Assembly: GCF_036322805.1 (NCBI RefSeq)
Contig: NZ_AP027272.1
Location: forward strand, 3,162,001 to 3,226,000
DNA: 64,000 nt
Source of the DNA: Planctobacterium marinum
GTDB taxonomy: Bacteria; Pseudomonadota; Gammaproteobacteria; Enterobacterales; Alteromonadaceae
Direction: 5' to 3'
Shown here: positions 31,125 through 39,713 of the stretch, one piece after another
How positions within the stretch are numbered: position 1 is the first letter of the stretch
How the letters are laid out: every line of letters starts with the position of its first letter
Program-made: the position numbers and the translations under genes
The notes under the pieces: generated by a model
Databases searched by the model: none
What the model saw: only the letters and a program-made list of their open reading frames with translations
Told to the model about the DNA's origin: nothing

Positions 31125-33935
31125 CTACTCCCCCTGACCGAATATCGGCTGCTCACCGCCTGTCAGTAAGAAACTATTGTCAATAAGCGGCACATCCAGT
31201 TCATAGGTATCCAGCGGCAGCTGATAATAATTACTCATCGTCGCCACCACCTGCAGCCAGAAGTTATCTGCCTCCGCGCGAAGCTCATAACTAAAATCAA
31301 AGCAAATCTGTAACAGCTCAGCGGCTTCTGTCTTGCGGCCTAACTCCGCCAATGCCTGGGCTTGCCAAAGATAGGTATCTTGATAGAGCCAATGTTCATT
31401 GAACAAAAAATCCACTTCAACATGTAATATCTCTATTTGCTCAGTGCTTCCAATGCTGTAAGAGAAGTTGCCACTTTTCCTATGTAAGTACTCCAAGACT
31501 ATATCTGCAACCCACGGGTTGGCGTTGTCTATATCATCCTTGTGAGCTTCAAAGAGTTGCAAACTTTCTTCAAATTGCCCCTGCAAAGAAAGCAGCAAAA
31601 CCCTGACAAACAACCTCTCAGATTCGAGGTTGAATTTACCAAGTTCGCTTGAACTGAGACTGTTCAGCCAGCTTTCTAATGTTGAAAGCACGCCGTATGC
31701 ATATTCTGCTTTGAATTCCAGTGTCGACCACACCAGCTCAAACCAGAAATAATAAATATAATGAGTATTGAGTTTTCTTTCAGTGGCTATCTGCAAAGCC
31801 TCCTCTGAAATAGCCAATGCTTTAGTTTTTAAACCCAGTGCATTGTTAGTTACAGAATAAAATTCCCACAACCCTCCTGTGCCAAAATACCCGATACTGG
31901 ATGCTCTCATGTACGCATCATGATAAGTGTTTGAAGCATCTCCGAAACGCCCGTTTTCGTATTGCATTCTTGCAAGTCTGGTCAAACCGTCAATGGTTAT
32001 AGGATGATTTTGCCCATAAGTGTTACTGATTTCACCAAAATCTGATGCTAACCTGGCAAAGTAATCCACTGACTCGTCTTTGAGCAAATCTAAAATGCTA
32101 TGGGCGATAGAATTCAGACGCGCATATGATGGATGCGTCGCAGGGACAGACACCAGCAGTTCGTTGACAGACTGGAGAAGCCTTTTTTTCTCAGAGTCAG
32201 TGACCGCGCGTTCATCTTCCTCAATTTCGATACGTCGGTACAGGGCACTATAGGTATATCTAATTTCACTGACCCTGTTAGCAAGGTGTTCCTGCTCAGA
32301 AAACAGATGCGACTTTGCATTGAATGCCTGATTAATTCCTCGCCACAGCGTGAGGCCTTCATCGCCCAAAGCCTCTCGTAGCGCTCGTGAAACTGATACG
32401 CCTAAAAGCAGTTTTTCACGCTCTCCCATATCGGGATAATTACCCATTATGTCGGTATACCGGACATACGACTCGGTAAACCGTGCATCTTTAATATCGT
32501 TATCAATCAGATATCGGGTCAGGGCAAATTCCTGTGTGGCGTCAATGCTCATGACTGTTTGGAATTCCTCGCGCTCACTGAGGTCTCTGACTTTTCGATA
32601 CTCTCCCAATCCAATCAGACTCTCGAAGATATCGCCGATAATGCGGTGCTGGCTTGCCTGGGTGAGAATGTCGGAGCCCAGCACCTCATCAAAGGTATCC
32701 GTCAGCATCTGCACTGAGGTCGACATGGGTTGTTGGGCTATGGCGGGGTCGGTGTAACGAATAAACGAAGAAAGATGTTTTTCCACTTCTGCTGATTGTG
32801 CCTGTTGCACACTTAACTGGTATTGGTATATGGAAATGACGGGTAACGTTACCACTAACATTACCGCCAGTACCGACTGCCAGACATTTCGTTGCATTAA
32901 CTTCCAAAAGGACGGTAACGAATACCGCGCCTGAAAACTCAACACACGGTTATCACGCCAGTTCTCAAGTTCCTGCCTGAGCGCAGCAACGCTTTGATAA
33001 CGCTGTTCGGGCTTGTCCTGTTTGCACAGGCTGATGATGTGCAATAGCTCACGGTGTTGCGTATTATTTAATGACGAATGGGTATCCTGAATCAGATACT
33101 CAAGCAGTGCGCCCAGGGCATACACATCTGCCACAAACGACACGGCATCATGATTTAGCTGCTCAGGGGCGGCAAACTGTTTTGTGGAGCCTTTTATCTT
33201 TGCGCCGTCCCGCGGGTCACTGATGGACTCATCCAGTATCTTCGCAATACCAAAATCCAGCACCTTAACCTGACCCTGATGGTCGACCACCACGTTGTTG
33301 GGTTTGATATCGCTGTGCACGATATTGATATGGTGCGCCGCTTCGATGGCGGTGCACAGCGTTATTACCAAATCAACAATGCGATGTGCAGACAGCTGCT
33401 TCTCTTTGCAATACTTATCAATGGATACCCCTTCGATAAACTCCATCACAAAGTAACAGGCGCCCGACGGTAACTGCCCGGCATCCAGAATACTCACAAT
33501 GTGGTGATGGGCCAGCTGACCCAGACAACGCGCTTCAAAAAACACCGTCTCCCGTCCCGACAGCGCCGTCACACTGGGGTACACAAACTTTATCGCCACC
33601 CGCTGCTCAAACACGCCGTCACTGCGATGAGCCTCATACACGATGCCCATACCACCGCGCCCAATCACCTGTTTCAGGGTAAACGCCCCTATCGTCTCAC
33701 CGGATAAATTCTCCAGTGCATCATCGCCGGTGAGTTTCGTCACCTGATTATTGATAAGCGTATCGAAGTCTTTGCCATCATCGGCCTTAAGCATCAGGCG
33801 CAGCTGGCGGGAAAGGGCTGCGCTATCGGCATCGGATGAGAGGTGTTCAAGGTAAGCCTGCTGCGCTGCCTCCCCCATATCCAGTAGTGCAGAGAAGTGA
33901 TGGGCAAGGTCTTTTTTATCGTCCGTAATGTGCAC
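31125..33935 (-). CDS. receptor-like Ser/Thr protein kinase, tandem copy 2
   Basis: 936 residues with the same layout and the same motifs as copy 1, exactly 2816 bp away. The kinase, transmembrane segment (350-370) and first ~90 residues beyond the membrane are identical to copy 1 at protein level and look identical in DNA. The segment from about 600 to 848 is its own (for instance YFARLASDFGEISNTYG against YVVNLKSAINEIANIFG in copy 1). The final ~85 residues match copy 3 exactly and copy 1 with a few changes (RKTEAAE, SYELRAE, TMSNYY). GTG start with an SD over the stop of copy 3, so translation is coupled. Confidence 0.9.
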   Translation of the reverse strand: MHITDDKKDLAHHFSALLDMGEAAQQAYLEHLSSDADSAALSRQLRLMLKADDGKDFDTLINNQVTKLTGDDALENLSGETIGAFTLKQVIGRGGMGIVYEAHRSDGVFEQRVAIKFVYPSVTALSGRETVFFEARCLGQLAHHHIVSILDAGQLPSGACYFVMEFIEGVSIDKYCKEKQLSAHRIVDLVITLCTAIEAAHHINIVHSDIKPNNVVVDHQGQVKVLDFGIAKILDESISDPRDGAKIKGSTKQFAAPEQLNHDAVSFVADVYALGALLEYLIQDTHSSLNNTQHRELLHIISLCKQDKPEQRYQSVAALRQELENWRDNRVLSFQARYSLPSFWKLMQRNVWQSVLAVMLVVTLPVISIYQYQLSVQQAQSAEVEKHLSSFIRYTDPAIAQQPMSTSVQMLTDTFDEVLGSDILTQASQHRIIGDIFESLIGLGEYRKVRDLSEREEFQTVMSIDATQEFALTRYLIDNDIKDARFTESYVRYTDIMGNYPDMGEREKLLLGVSVSRALREALGDEGLTLWRGINQAFNAKSHLFSEQEHLANRVSEIRYTYSALYRRIEIEEDERAVTDSEKKRLLQSVNELLVSVPATHPSYARLNSIAHSILDLLKDESVDYFARLASDFGEISNTYGQNHPITIDGLTRLARMQYENGRFGDASNTYHDAYMRASSIGYFGTGGLWEFYSVTNNALGLKTKALAISEEALQIATERKLNTHYIYYFWFELVWSTLEFKAEYAYGVLSTLESWLNSLSSSELGKFNLESERLFVRVLLLSLQGQFEESLQLFEAHKDDIDNANPWVADIVLEYLHRKSGNFSYSIGSTEQIEILHVEVDFLFNEHWLYQDTYLWQAQALAELGRKTEAAELLQICFDFSYELRAEADNFWLQVVATMSNYYQLPLDTYELDVPLIDNSFLLTGGEQPIFGQGE

Positions 33936-33940
33936 GCTCC

Positions 33941-36781
33941 CTACTCCCCCTGACCGAATATCGGCTGCTCACCGCCTGTCAGTAAGAAACTATTGTCAAT
34001 AAGCGGCACATCCAGTTCATAGGTATCCAGCGGCAGCTGATAATAATTACTCATCGTCGCCACCACCTGCAGCCAGAAGTTATCTGCCTCCGCGCGAAGC
34101 TCATAACTAAAATCAAAGCAAATCTGTAACAGCTCAGCGGCTTCTGTCTTGCGGCCTAACTCCGCCAACGCCTGGGCTTTCCAGAGGTAGGCATCCTGCT
34201 GTAAGCCCGTATCATAAAAGAGAAAGTCGACCTCGGTATACAGCCTGACAATCTTATCTACTTCATTCAAACTCGACGTAAAGTCGCCTTTTTTACGATA
34301 GAGATACTCCAGAACCGCTTCTTTTGCCCACAGGTTTGAACCATCAATGATGTCCTGATGCTGTTTAAAAGTGTCAATACTCAAGTCATATTGACCTGCA
34401 AGAGAAAGGCGTAGCACACTGACAAATAACTTTTCAGCATCAAGACTGTAATGACCCAACTCACCCGCGGCTAAACCCTCCAACCAACGCTCTAATTTTG
34501 AGAGCGCATCGTACGAATAATCAGGCTTGAACTCTAACGAATTCCATACTAAATCAAATTGGTATTCATAAAACTTCGCATTAACGATGTTTTCCTGATG
34601 CGCTAATTTATACGTCTCTTCCTGGATGCTAAGCGCTATTTCACTATGACCAAGCGCATAGTACGACTGTGCATAGTAGTACCAAAACGCACCGTCGCCG
34701 AAATAACCAAGCGCAGATGCTTTCTCATGAGCATATCGGCCCATATTAAGAGCGTCTGAGAATCGACCATTCTGGTAATGAAGTTGCCCTACAAATGAGC
34801 TACCTAATATCGTTAATGGATGGTTGGAACCATAAGTTTTGGCAATTTCATTTAGATCTGATGTTAAGCTTTTAATGCAGTCGATAGAGTTTTTTCCAAT
34901 TAGGCCTGAAATCCTGCATGCTATATTCTTTAAACGCGTGTAAAACGGATGCGTCACTGGGACTGTGCGGAGAATTTTATCTATTGAAAGATAAACTTCC
35001 TCTATTTCAGGATCCGTTACCGCACGTTCATCTTCCTCGATTTCGATACGTCGGTGCAAGGCATGGTTGGCATAATGGATTTCGCTTACTCTGTTTGCGA
35101 GCTGTTCCTGCTTCGAAAACAGGTGCGACTTTGCATTGAATGCCTGATGTATTCCCCGCCACAGCGTAAGACCTTCATCACCCAACACCACTCGTAGTGC
35201 TCGTGAAACAGATACGCCTAACAGCAGTTTTTCACGCGTCCCAATATCCGGATAGCGCTCCAAGACGTGGTCATACCGCTCGTAAGCTTGTGTATATTTC
35301 GCATCTCTGACATCGTTATCAATCAGATGCCGGGTCAGGGCAAACTCCTGTGTCGGATCAATGTCCATGACCGTTTGGAATCCCTCACGCTCGCTGAGTT
35401 CTCTGACTTTTCGGTACTCTCCCAATCCAATCAGACTCTCGAAGATATCGCCGATAATGCGGTGTTGGCTTTCAATATTAAGTGTGGTTGAGGACAGGAC
35501 TTGCTCAAAGGTATCCGTCAACATCTGCACTGAGGTCGACATGGGTTGTTGGGCTATGGCGGGGTCGGTGTAACGAATAAACGAAGAAAGATGTTTTTCC
35601 ACTTCTGCTGATTGTGCCTGTTGCACACTTAACTGGTATTGGTAATACCCGCCTGAGGGAAGCGTTATTATTAACATGACCGCAAGGACCGATTGCCAGA
35701 TATTTCGTTGCATTAACTTCCAAAAGGACGGTAACGAATACCGCGCCTGAAAACTCAACACACGGTTATCACGCCAGTTCTCAAGTTCCTGTCTGAGGGC
35801 TGCAACGCTCTGGTAACGCTGTTCAGGCTCGTCCTGTTTGCACAGGCTGATGATGTGCAATAGCTCACGGTGTTGCGTATTATTTAATGATGAATGGGTA
35901 TCCTGAATCAGATACTCAAGCAGTGCGCCCAGGGCATACACATCTGCCACAAACGACACGGCATCATGATTTAGCTGCTCAGGGGCGGCAAACTGTTTTG
36001 TGGAGCCTTTTATCTTTGCGCCGTCCCGCGGGTCACTGATGGACTCATCCAGTATCTTCGCAATACCAAAATCCAGCACCTTAACCTGACCCTGATGGTC
36101 GACCACCACGTTGTTGGGTTTGATATCGCTGTGCACGATATTGATATGGTGCGCCGCTTCGATGGCGGTGCACAGCGTTATTACCAAATCAACAATGCGA
36201 TGTGCAGACAGCTGCTTCTCTTTGCAATACTTATCAATGGATACCCCTTCGATAAACTCCATCACAAAGTAACAGGCGCCCGACGGTAACTGCCCGGCAT
36301 CCAGAATACTCACAATGTGGTGATGGGCCAGCTGACCCAGACAACGCGCTTCAAAAAACACCGTCTCCCGTCCCGACAGCGCCGTCACACTGGGGTACAC
36401 AAACTTTATCGCCACCCGCTGCTCAAACACGCCGTCACTGCGATGAGCCTCATACACGATGCCCATACCACCGCGCCCAATCACCTGTTTCAGGGTAAAC
36501 GCCCCTATCGTCTCACCGGATAAATTCTCCAGTGCATCATCGCCGGTGAGTTTCGTCACCTGATTATTGATAAGCGTATCGAAGTCTTTGCCATCATCGG
36601 CCTTAAGCATCAGGCGCAGCTGGCGGGAAAGGGCTGCGCTATCGGCATCGGATGAGAGGTGTTCAAGGTAGAGCTGTTGCTCTGTCTGACTTAAGTCCAG
36701 CAGTACAGAGAAGTGAGCGGCTAAGTCGGGGTGCTTATCAGGTGGAGCTGTTAATTGAAATTCATTTTCTTTATGGCGCAT
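33941..36781 (-). CDS. receptor-like Ser/Thr protein kinase, tandem copy 3 (operon-proximal)
   Basis: 946 residues from an ATG with GGAAGA upstream. The first ~38 residues differ from copies 1 and 2; from YLEHLSSDAD on, the kinase half is identical except for KQDEPE versus KQDKPE and the membrane span (LIITLPSGGYYQYQL). The region from about 425 to 855 is the most divergent of the three; the last ~85 residues equal copy 2. All catalytic motifs are intact, including the non-RD HSDIKPNN. This is probably the oldest or founding position, since it alone has a normal ATG start and its own leader. It follows the 111-aa gene by 80 bases. Confidence 0.9.
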   Translation of the reverse strand: MRHKENEFQLTAPPDKHPDLAAHFSVLLDLSQTEQQLYLEHLSSDADSAALSRQLRLMLKADDGKDFDTLINNQVTKLTGDDALENLSGETIGAFTLKQVIGRGGMGIVYEAHRSDGVFEQRVAIKFVYPSVTALSGRETVFFEARCLGQLAHHHIVSILDAGQLPSGACYFVMEFIEGVSIDKYCKEKQLSAHRIVDLVITLCTAIEAAHHINIVHSDIKPNNVVVDHQGQVKVLDFGIAKILDESISDPRDGAKIKGSTKQFAAPEQLNHDAVSFVADVYALGALLEYLIQDTHSSLNNTQHRELLHIISLCKQDEPEQRYQSVAALRQELENWRDNRVLSFQARYSLPSFWKLMQRNIWQSVLAVMLIITLPSGGYYQYQLSVQQAQSAEVEKHLSSFIRYTDPAIAQQPMSTSVQMLTDTFEQVLSSTTLNIESQHRIIGDIFESLIGLGEYRKVRELSEREGFQTVMDIDPTQEFALTRHLIDNDVRDAKYTQAYERYDHVLERYPDIGTREKLLLGVSVSRALRVVLGDEGLTLWRGIHQAFNAKSHLFSKQEQLANRVSEIHYANHALHRRIEIEEDERAVTDPEIEEVYLSIDKILRTVPVTHPFYTRLKNIACRISGLIGKNSIDCIKSLTSDLNEIAKTYGSNHPLTILGSSFVGQLHYQNGRFSDALNMGRYAHEKASALGYFGDGAFWYYYAQSYYALGHSEIALSIQEETYKLAHQENIVNAKFYEYQFDLVWNSLEFKPDYSYDALSKLERWLEGLAAGELGHYSLDAEKLFVSVLRLSLAGQYDLSIDTFKQHQDIIDGSNLWAKEAVLEYLYRKKGDFTSSLNEVDKIVRLYTEVDFLFYDTGLQQDAYLWKAQALAELGRKTEAAELLQICFDFSYELRAEADNFWLQVVATMSNYYQLPLDTYELDVPLIDNSFLLTGGEQPIFGQGE

Positions 36782-36861
36782 TGTCTTCCGTTTATGCGGG
36801 AACTGCTATAAATCACCATGGATTTCAACATGTTAAGAACGGATAGTCCAGAAATTAAACA

Positions 36862-37197
36862 TTAATTTAGCAGGATATCCTGCATATTTCCCCGATTGAG
36901 AAGATTTGATACCGAAAGTGATTCATAATCTTTAATGTTAAACGCATACAACTTATACGGCAGACCAAGATGATAAATACCAATCATTTCAGCCTGCATC
37001 GACCTGAAGACTCTGGCCCTAAGCCAAAACTTTTCGCCCTTCAAATCAAATGAAAGTTGCGAATTGACGGGCTCTCTGGGTAAGCGATATGAGATTTCAT
37101 TGTTACTTAGGGTCAGAAGGTAATGGTCGCGTAGTTCTCCCCAACGCAACTTCAGTGTTACTCCCTGATATTGAGTCGAGAGGATAACATCGCTCAT
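36862..37197 (-). CDS. 111-aa protein of unknown function, coupled to the sigma-factor gene
   Basis: I place the start at the ATG 37197, which overlaps the sigma stop as ATGA; the frame reaches eight codons further up inside the sigma gene but coupling makes 37197 more likely. No signal peptide or membrane span. The sequence looks beta-rich with alternating hydrophobics (VTLKLRWGELRDHYLLTLS, EKFWLRARVF) and has no Cys. I recognise no family. Lying between an ECF sigma factor and its kinases, it could be a regulator of one of them (anti-sigma-like, or an adaptor for kinase to sigma contact); this is inference from position only. Confidence 0.75.
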   Translation of the reverse strand: MSDVILSTQYQGVTLKLRWGELRDHYLLTLSNNEISYRLPREPVNSQLSFDLKGEKFWLRARVFRSMQAEMIGIYHLGLPYKLYAFNIKDYESLSVSNLLNRGNMQDILLN

Positions 37198-37769
37198 GCT
37201 GATAATTTCAGCTTTAACCATGAGCGTGCAAATGCCATATCTTTTTCAACACTGGACAGGCTTGAGCCGGTGATGTCTGCGATCTCTTTCATCATCAATC
37301 CGCCAAAGTATTTGAGCTGCACGACTTTGGCATGACGGGGATACTCAGACGCTAAACTCTCGATTGATTCACTGAGCGTCAAGAAGTCCTCGTCAATCGA
37401 ATAGGTCATCTGCTCCTCAAGCTTGTCATCAATCTGCAAAGTGGTGACGTCACGTTTTTGAGCCGTGGATTTTCTCGCCTGATCCACCAGAATGTTATGA
37501 ATGGTGCGCGATACCATAAAAAAGAAATCGGCTCGGTTGTCGAAGTACTCGGTATTTTGACTGATTTTGATGTATAGCTCATGCACCAAGGAGGTGGTAG
37601 AATTGAGGTGTTCCTGAATCGCTTCGTCACCAAAACGGTGCACTACTTTCAGACGGCCTTTTGATGCCAGTTTTCGCAAGTGATCGTAAACCACCAGATA
37701 AAAGTGCTCATCAGCGCCTACTTTTTTAGATTGCCAGTCTATTATCGCCTGCGTTATTGCTTCCGTCAT
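37194..37769 (-). CDS. ECF sigma factor, kinase-linked type (ECF43-like)
   Basis: 191 residues. Region 2 is TTSLVHELYIKI followed by DNRADFFFMVSRTIHNILVDQARKSTAQKRD, and region 4 is HAKVVQLKYFGGLMMKEIADITGSSLSSVEKDMAFARSWLKLKL, the pattern of the ECF group often annotated TIGR02999. Members of this kind (EcfP of Vibrio parahaemolyticus, EcfK of Xanthomonas) lack a usual anti-sigma factor and are activated by phosphorylation from a neighbouring Ser/Thr kinase. A Ser-Thr-Thr run (57-59) lies in region 2 and is a candidate phosphosite by analogy. Three such kinases follow in the operon. A conserved upstream block suggests autoregulation. Confidence 0.9.
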   Translation of the reverse strand: MTEAITQAIIDWQSKKVGADEHFYLVVYDHLRKLASKGRLKVVHRFGDEAIQEHLNSTTSLVHELYIKISQNTEYFDNRADFFFMVSRTIHNILVDQARKSTAQKRDVTTLQIDDKLEEQMTYSIDEDFLTLSESIESLASEYPRHAKVVQLKYFGGLMMKEIADITGSSLSSVEKDMAFARSWLKLKLSA

Positions 37770-37935
37770 ACTCTGGTTACTGCCGTAGATAGATTATTTA
37801 AACGGACGTCAAAATCTAAATGTTTACCGCTATGTTGTTGAGCCACGTATTTTTTCCAAAAAACCGTAATCTTTTTTAATTACTTTTTTAAAACCGTTGA
37901 ATAGGTTTAGTTATATCAATTTTTATTACGTATGT
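37767..37935 (-). promoter_or_regulatory. conserved upstream block A, candidate ECF promoter of the sigma-kinase operon
   Basis: Shares long stretches with blocks B (39366-39553) and C (45225-45415). On the minus strand all three hold ATTACGG, exactly 16 bases, then CGTGGC: here CGG/ACGG at 37867-37864 and CGTGGC at 37847-37842. An ACGG-like -35 and a CGT-containing -10 at this spacing fit ECF-type promoters. The predicted 5' leader to the sigma ATG is about 65 bases. A second conserved element, AAACCGTT, sits upstream near 37890. Confidence 0.6.
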
Positions 37936-38121
37936 TCCGGGGACCAATTAATCAGGTCAGCAAGAATTAATGATATAAGAACGGTCAGTGATATCATAAA
38001 ATTGCGCACCTGCTATATCGTCACCGTAATAATCGGCTGTCGCTGATACTGCTGAATCAAAGCTTTTATAGCGATTACTATCTAGTGCTTTTGATCGAGT
38101 TTCTTTTGGGATATCTCGACT

Positions 38122-38168
38122 AAAAAATACACAGCCCTCGCCTGAATAAAGCGGGGGCCGCTATTTTT
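38122..38168. terminator. bidirectional terminator after the lipoprotein gene
   Basis: GCCCTCGC (38134-38141) and GCGGGGGC (38151-38158) pair with one wobble around a 9-base loop. T-runs flank the hairpin on both strands (TATTTTTT on the plus side; GTATTTTTTA on the minus side). It lies a few bases after the 38173 stop and separates that gene from the sigma promoter. Confidence 0.75.
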
Positions 38169-38172
38169 TAAA

Positions 38173-39048
38173 TCAAAATGTATACATCCTACTAAGCAAT
38201 GAAGTTCCATCTTCCAGCCTGAAGGCGTCTATGGCACGGAGCGTGCCAGAACTTTTACCCGGAACAAAGGTTTCCGCTTCCATTAGTTGTTCCTGGTGAG
38301 CTTCACCTTTCAACTTTGTCGATATAATCGCGCCGATAAAATCTGTCTTAGGATTGCCACGGCGGTCTTCACCGTACATTTCCATTTCAACAAACCATAT
38401 GGCTGAATCATAGTCGGCTTCAAAAATTTTTGATGTACCAATATCAACGCTCTGTGTACCGATGACGTATTCGTCCGCCCATATATCAGCGAAGTGGTTA
38501 AGCACTTGAGTATGCAAACGTGCCATCTTTTTTTCTGCGTCTCTGACTTGAGGGCTTGCGTAGTCCATAGTGATACTCATGTATGTATCACCCATTTTTT
38601 CCAATTTAAACAGGCCGGATTCTGCGCATTCAATAAGAAAGTCATAAATATCTTCATGTACTTCGGAAGCGTCACGTAACGAATTCATGTACTGTGAATC
38701 CTCAAGTAATTCTGTAATGTCATCGTCCGATTTTACTGGAGTTTCTAGTTTGTTAATTTCGTTTTCAATTGACGATAACGCTGTAACGATAGCTTTAGGG
38801 TGGTCGGGAATAAATGCTTTCATCTTCTTGTTGTATGCCCTTTGCCCCTCTATCGTACTTAGCTCTTCATGCAATCGGGTGTAGTGAATAGTAACTTTAT
38901 TACCTCGTAGTGCGGCATCTTGCAACTTAGTGGTTGCTCTTGCGTGTTGAAAAATTTCGCTCAAATCCACTTTCTCGGGATGAAAGTCGTTTCCGCACCC
39001 AGTAAGAAGCGAGGTGATAATCAGGGTAGAAAATATTTTTTTTAACAT
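38173..39048 (-). CDS. lipoprotein of unknown function in the sigma/kinase locus
   Basis: 291 residues, signal peptide with lipobox LLTGC (Cys about residue 18), so membrane-anchored in the periplasm. The first 190 residues are strongly helical and charged; the last 90 look beta-rich (GTSKIFEADYDSAIWFVEMEMYG). I recognise no domain. The ATG has AAGGAA 9 bases upstream. Conserved block B and a dead 31-codon frame lie upstream, so it is probably controlled like the sigma operon. Possible roles are ligand or damage sensing for the kinases, or an output of the sigma factor; neither is shown. Confidence 0.75.
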   Translation of the reverse strand: MLKKIFSTLIITSLLTGCGNDFHPEKVDLSEIFQHARATTKLQDAALRGNKVTIHYTRLHEELSTIEGQRAYNKKMKAFIPDHPKAIVTALSSIENEINKLETPVKSDDDITELLEDSQYMNSLRDASEVHEDIYDFLIECAESGLFKLEKMGDTYMSITMDYASPQVRDAEKKMARLHTQVLNHFADIWADEYVIGTQSVDIGTSKIFEADYDSAIWFVEMEMYGEDRRGNPKTDFIGAIISTKLKGEAHQEQLMEAETFVPGKSSGTLRAIDAFRLEDGTSLLSRMYTF

Positions 39049-39270
39049 GAAAAAATTCCTTGTTCTGGTACATTAAGTATTAAATATGCAAACTGGATTA
39101 ATGGATAATTTGGGCAAATTTATCTTCGGCATTTCTCCTGCATTAGAATAGCCTTTTTCTGGTTTTGAGCACTTCATTATCATTTTGGGAGATATCTTAG
39201 AAGACCTGATATAGAAGCGTTTATTAGCTCTTTAAAGTCGCGTAAGGCCCTCTCGTTATTGCTTGCAAAT

Positions 39271-39366
39271 TCACACCGCCCGCAAATACTTTTCATAATT
39301 CTCAGCCCCGAATTTACTCATATTCCTCAGAAAGTTAACCAGAGCCTTTCGTATCGCCTCCGTCAT
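39271..39366 (-). pseudogene. relic 5' end of a duplicated gene (copy B)
   Basis: A 31-codon frame, beginning MTEAIRKALVNFL and containing GAENYEKYLRAV, starts at the same place relative to block B as the sigma gene does relative to block A, and shares MTEAI with it. Copy C (45162-45227) is its clear homologue. Beyond the TGA a shifted frame continues (NNERALRDFKELIN). It reads as the remains of a gene that once followed this promoter; a functional leader peptide is the alternative. Confidence 0.55.
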
Positions 39367-39553
39367 ACTCTGGTTACTGTCATATGTTGCTTGTTTAAAG
39401 CACGTTCAAAATCTAAATATTTGCCGACATTTCGTCTAGCCACGCATTTTTATCTAAAACCCGTAATTTTTTATCAACTTTTTGAAATAAACCGTTAAAG
39501 AGGCTTACGGATATTAATTTTAATTAAGTAGATATCGCTAACCTGTCAATCAG
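39366..39553 (-). promoter_or_regulatory. conserved upstream block B, candidate ECF promoter of the lipoprotein gene
   Basis: Homologue of blocks A and C. On the minus strand ACGG (39464-39461), 16 bases, CGTGGC (39444-39439). The similarity to block C continues to TCGCTAACCTGTCAATCAG at the right end, longer than to block A. Predicted transcript runs left through the relic frame to the lipoprotein ATG about 390 bases downstream. Confidence 0.6.
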
Positions 39554-39584
39554 GTAAGAAAGGATTTAAATATAATAACGTGCA

Positions 39585-39612
39585 GGGCTACTCAACTTGC
39601 GCGAAGTAGCCC
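39585..39612 (-). terminator. hairpin after the subtilase operon
   Basis: GGGCTACT and AGTAGCCC form an 8-bp perfect stem with a 12-base loop about 100 bases beyond the subtilase stop. The following minus-strand sequence has only scattered T, so the termination call is tentative. Confidence 0.4.
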
Positions 39613-39713
39613 GAGTGATAAAAGCGAGTAATTTCTATACCCATCCGAGAGGAAATAAGTGGTGCAATCGCAATGTCGCTCTAATATGACGACACTGCTT
39701 TTCCTGATACCTG

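Noticed and set aside
28309-36781. Kinase triplication considered purely as an assembly error
   Set aside because: The middles differ at many positions and each frame is intact, so the copies are real genes; only the exact copy number remains open because of the ~1.4-kb identical stretches.
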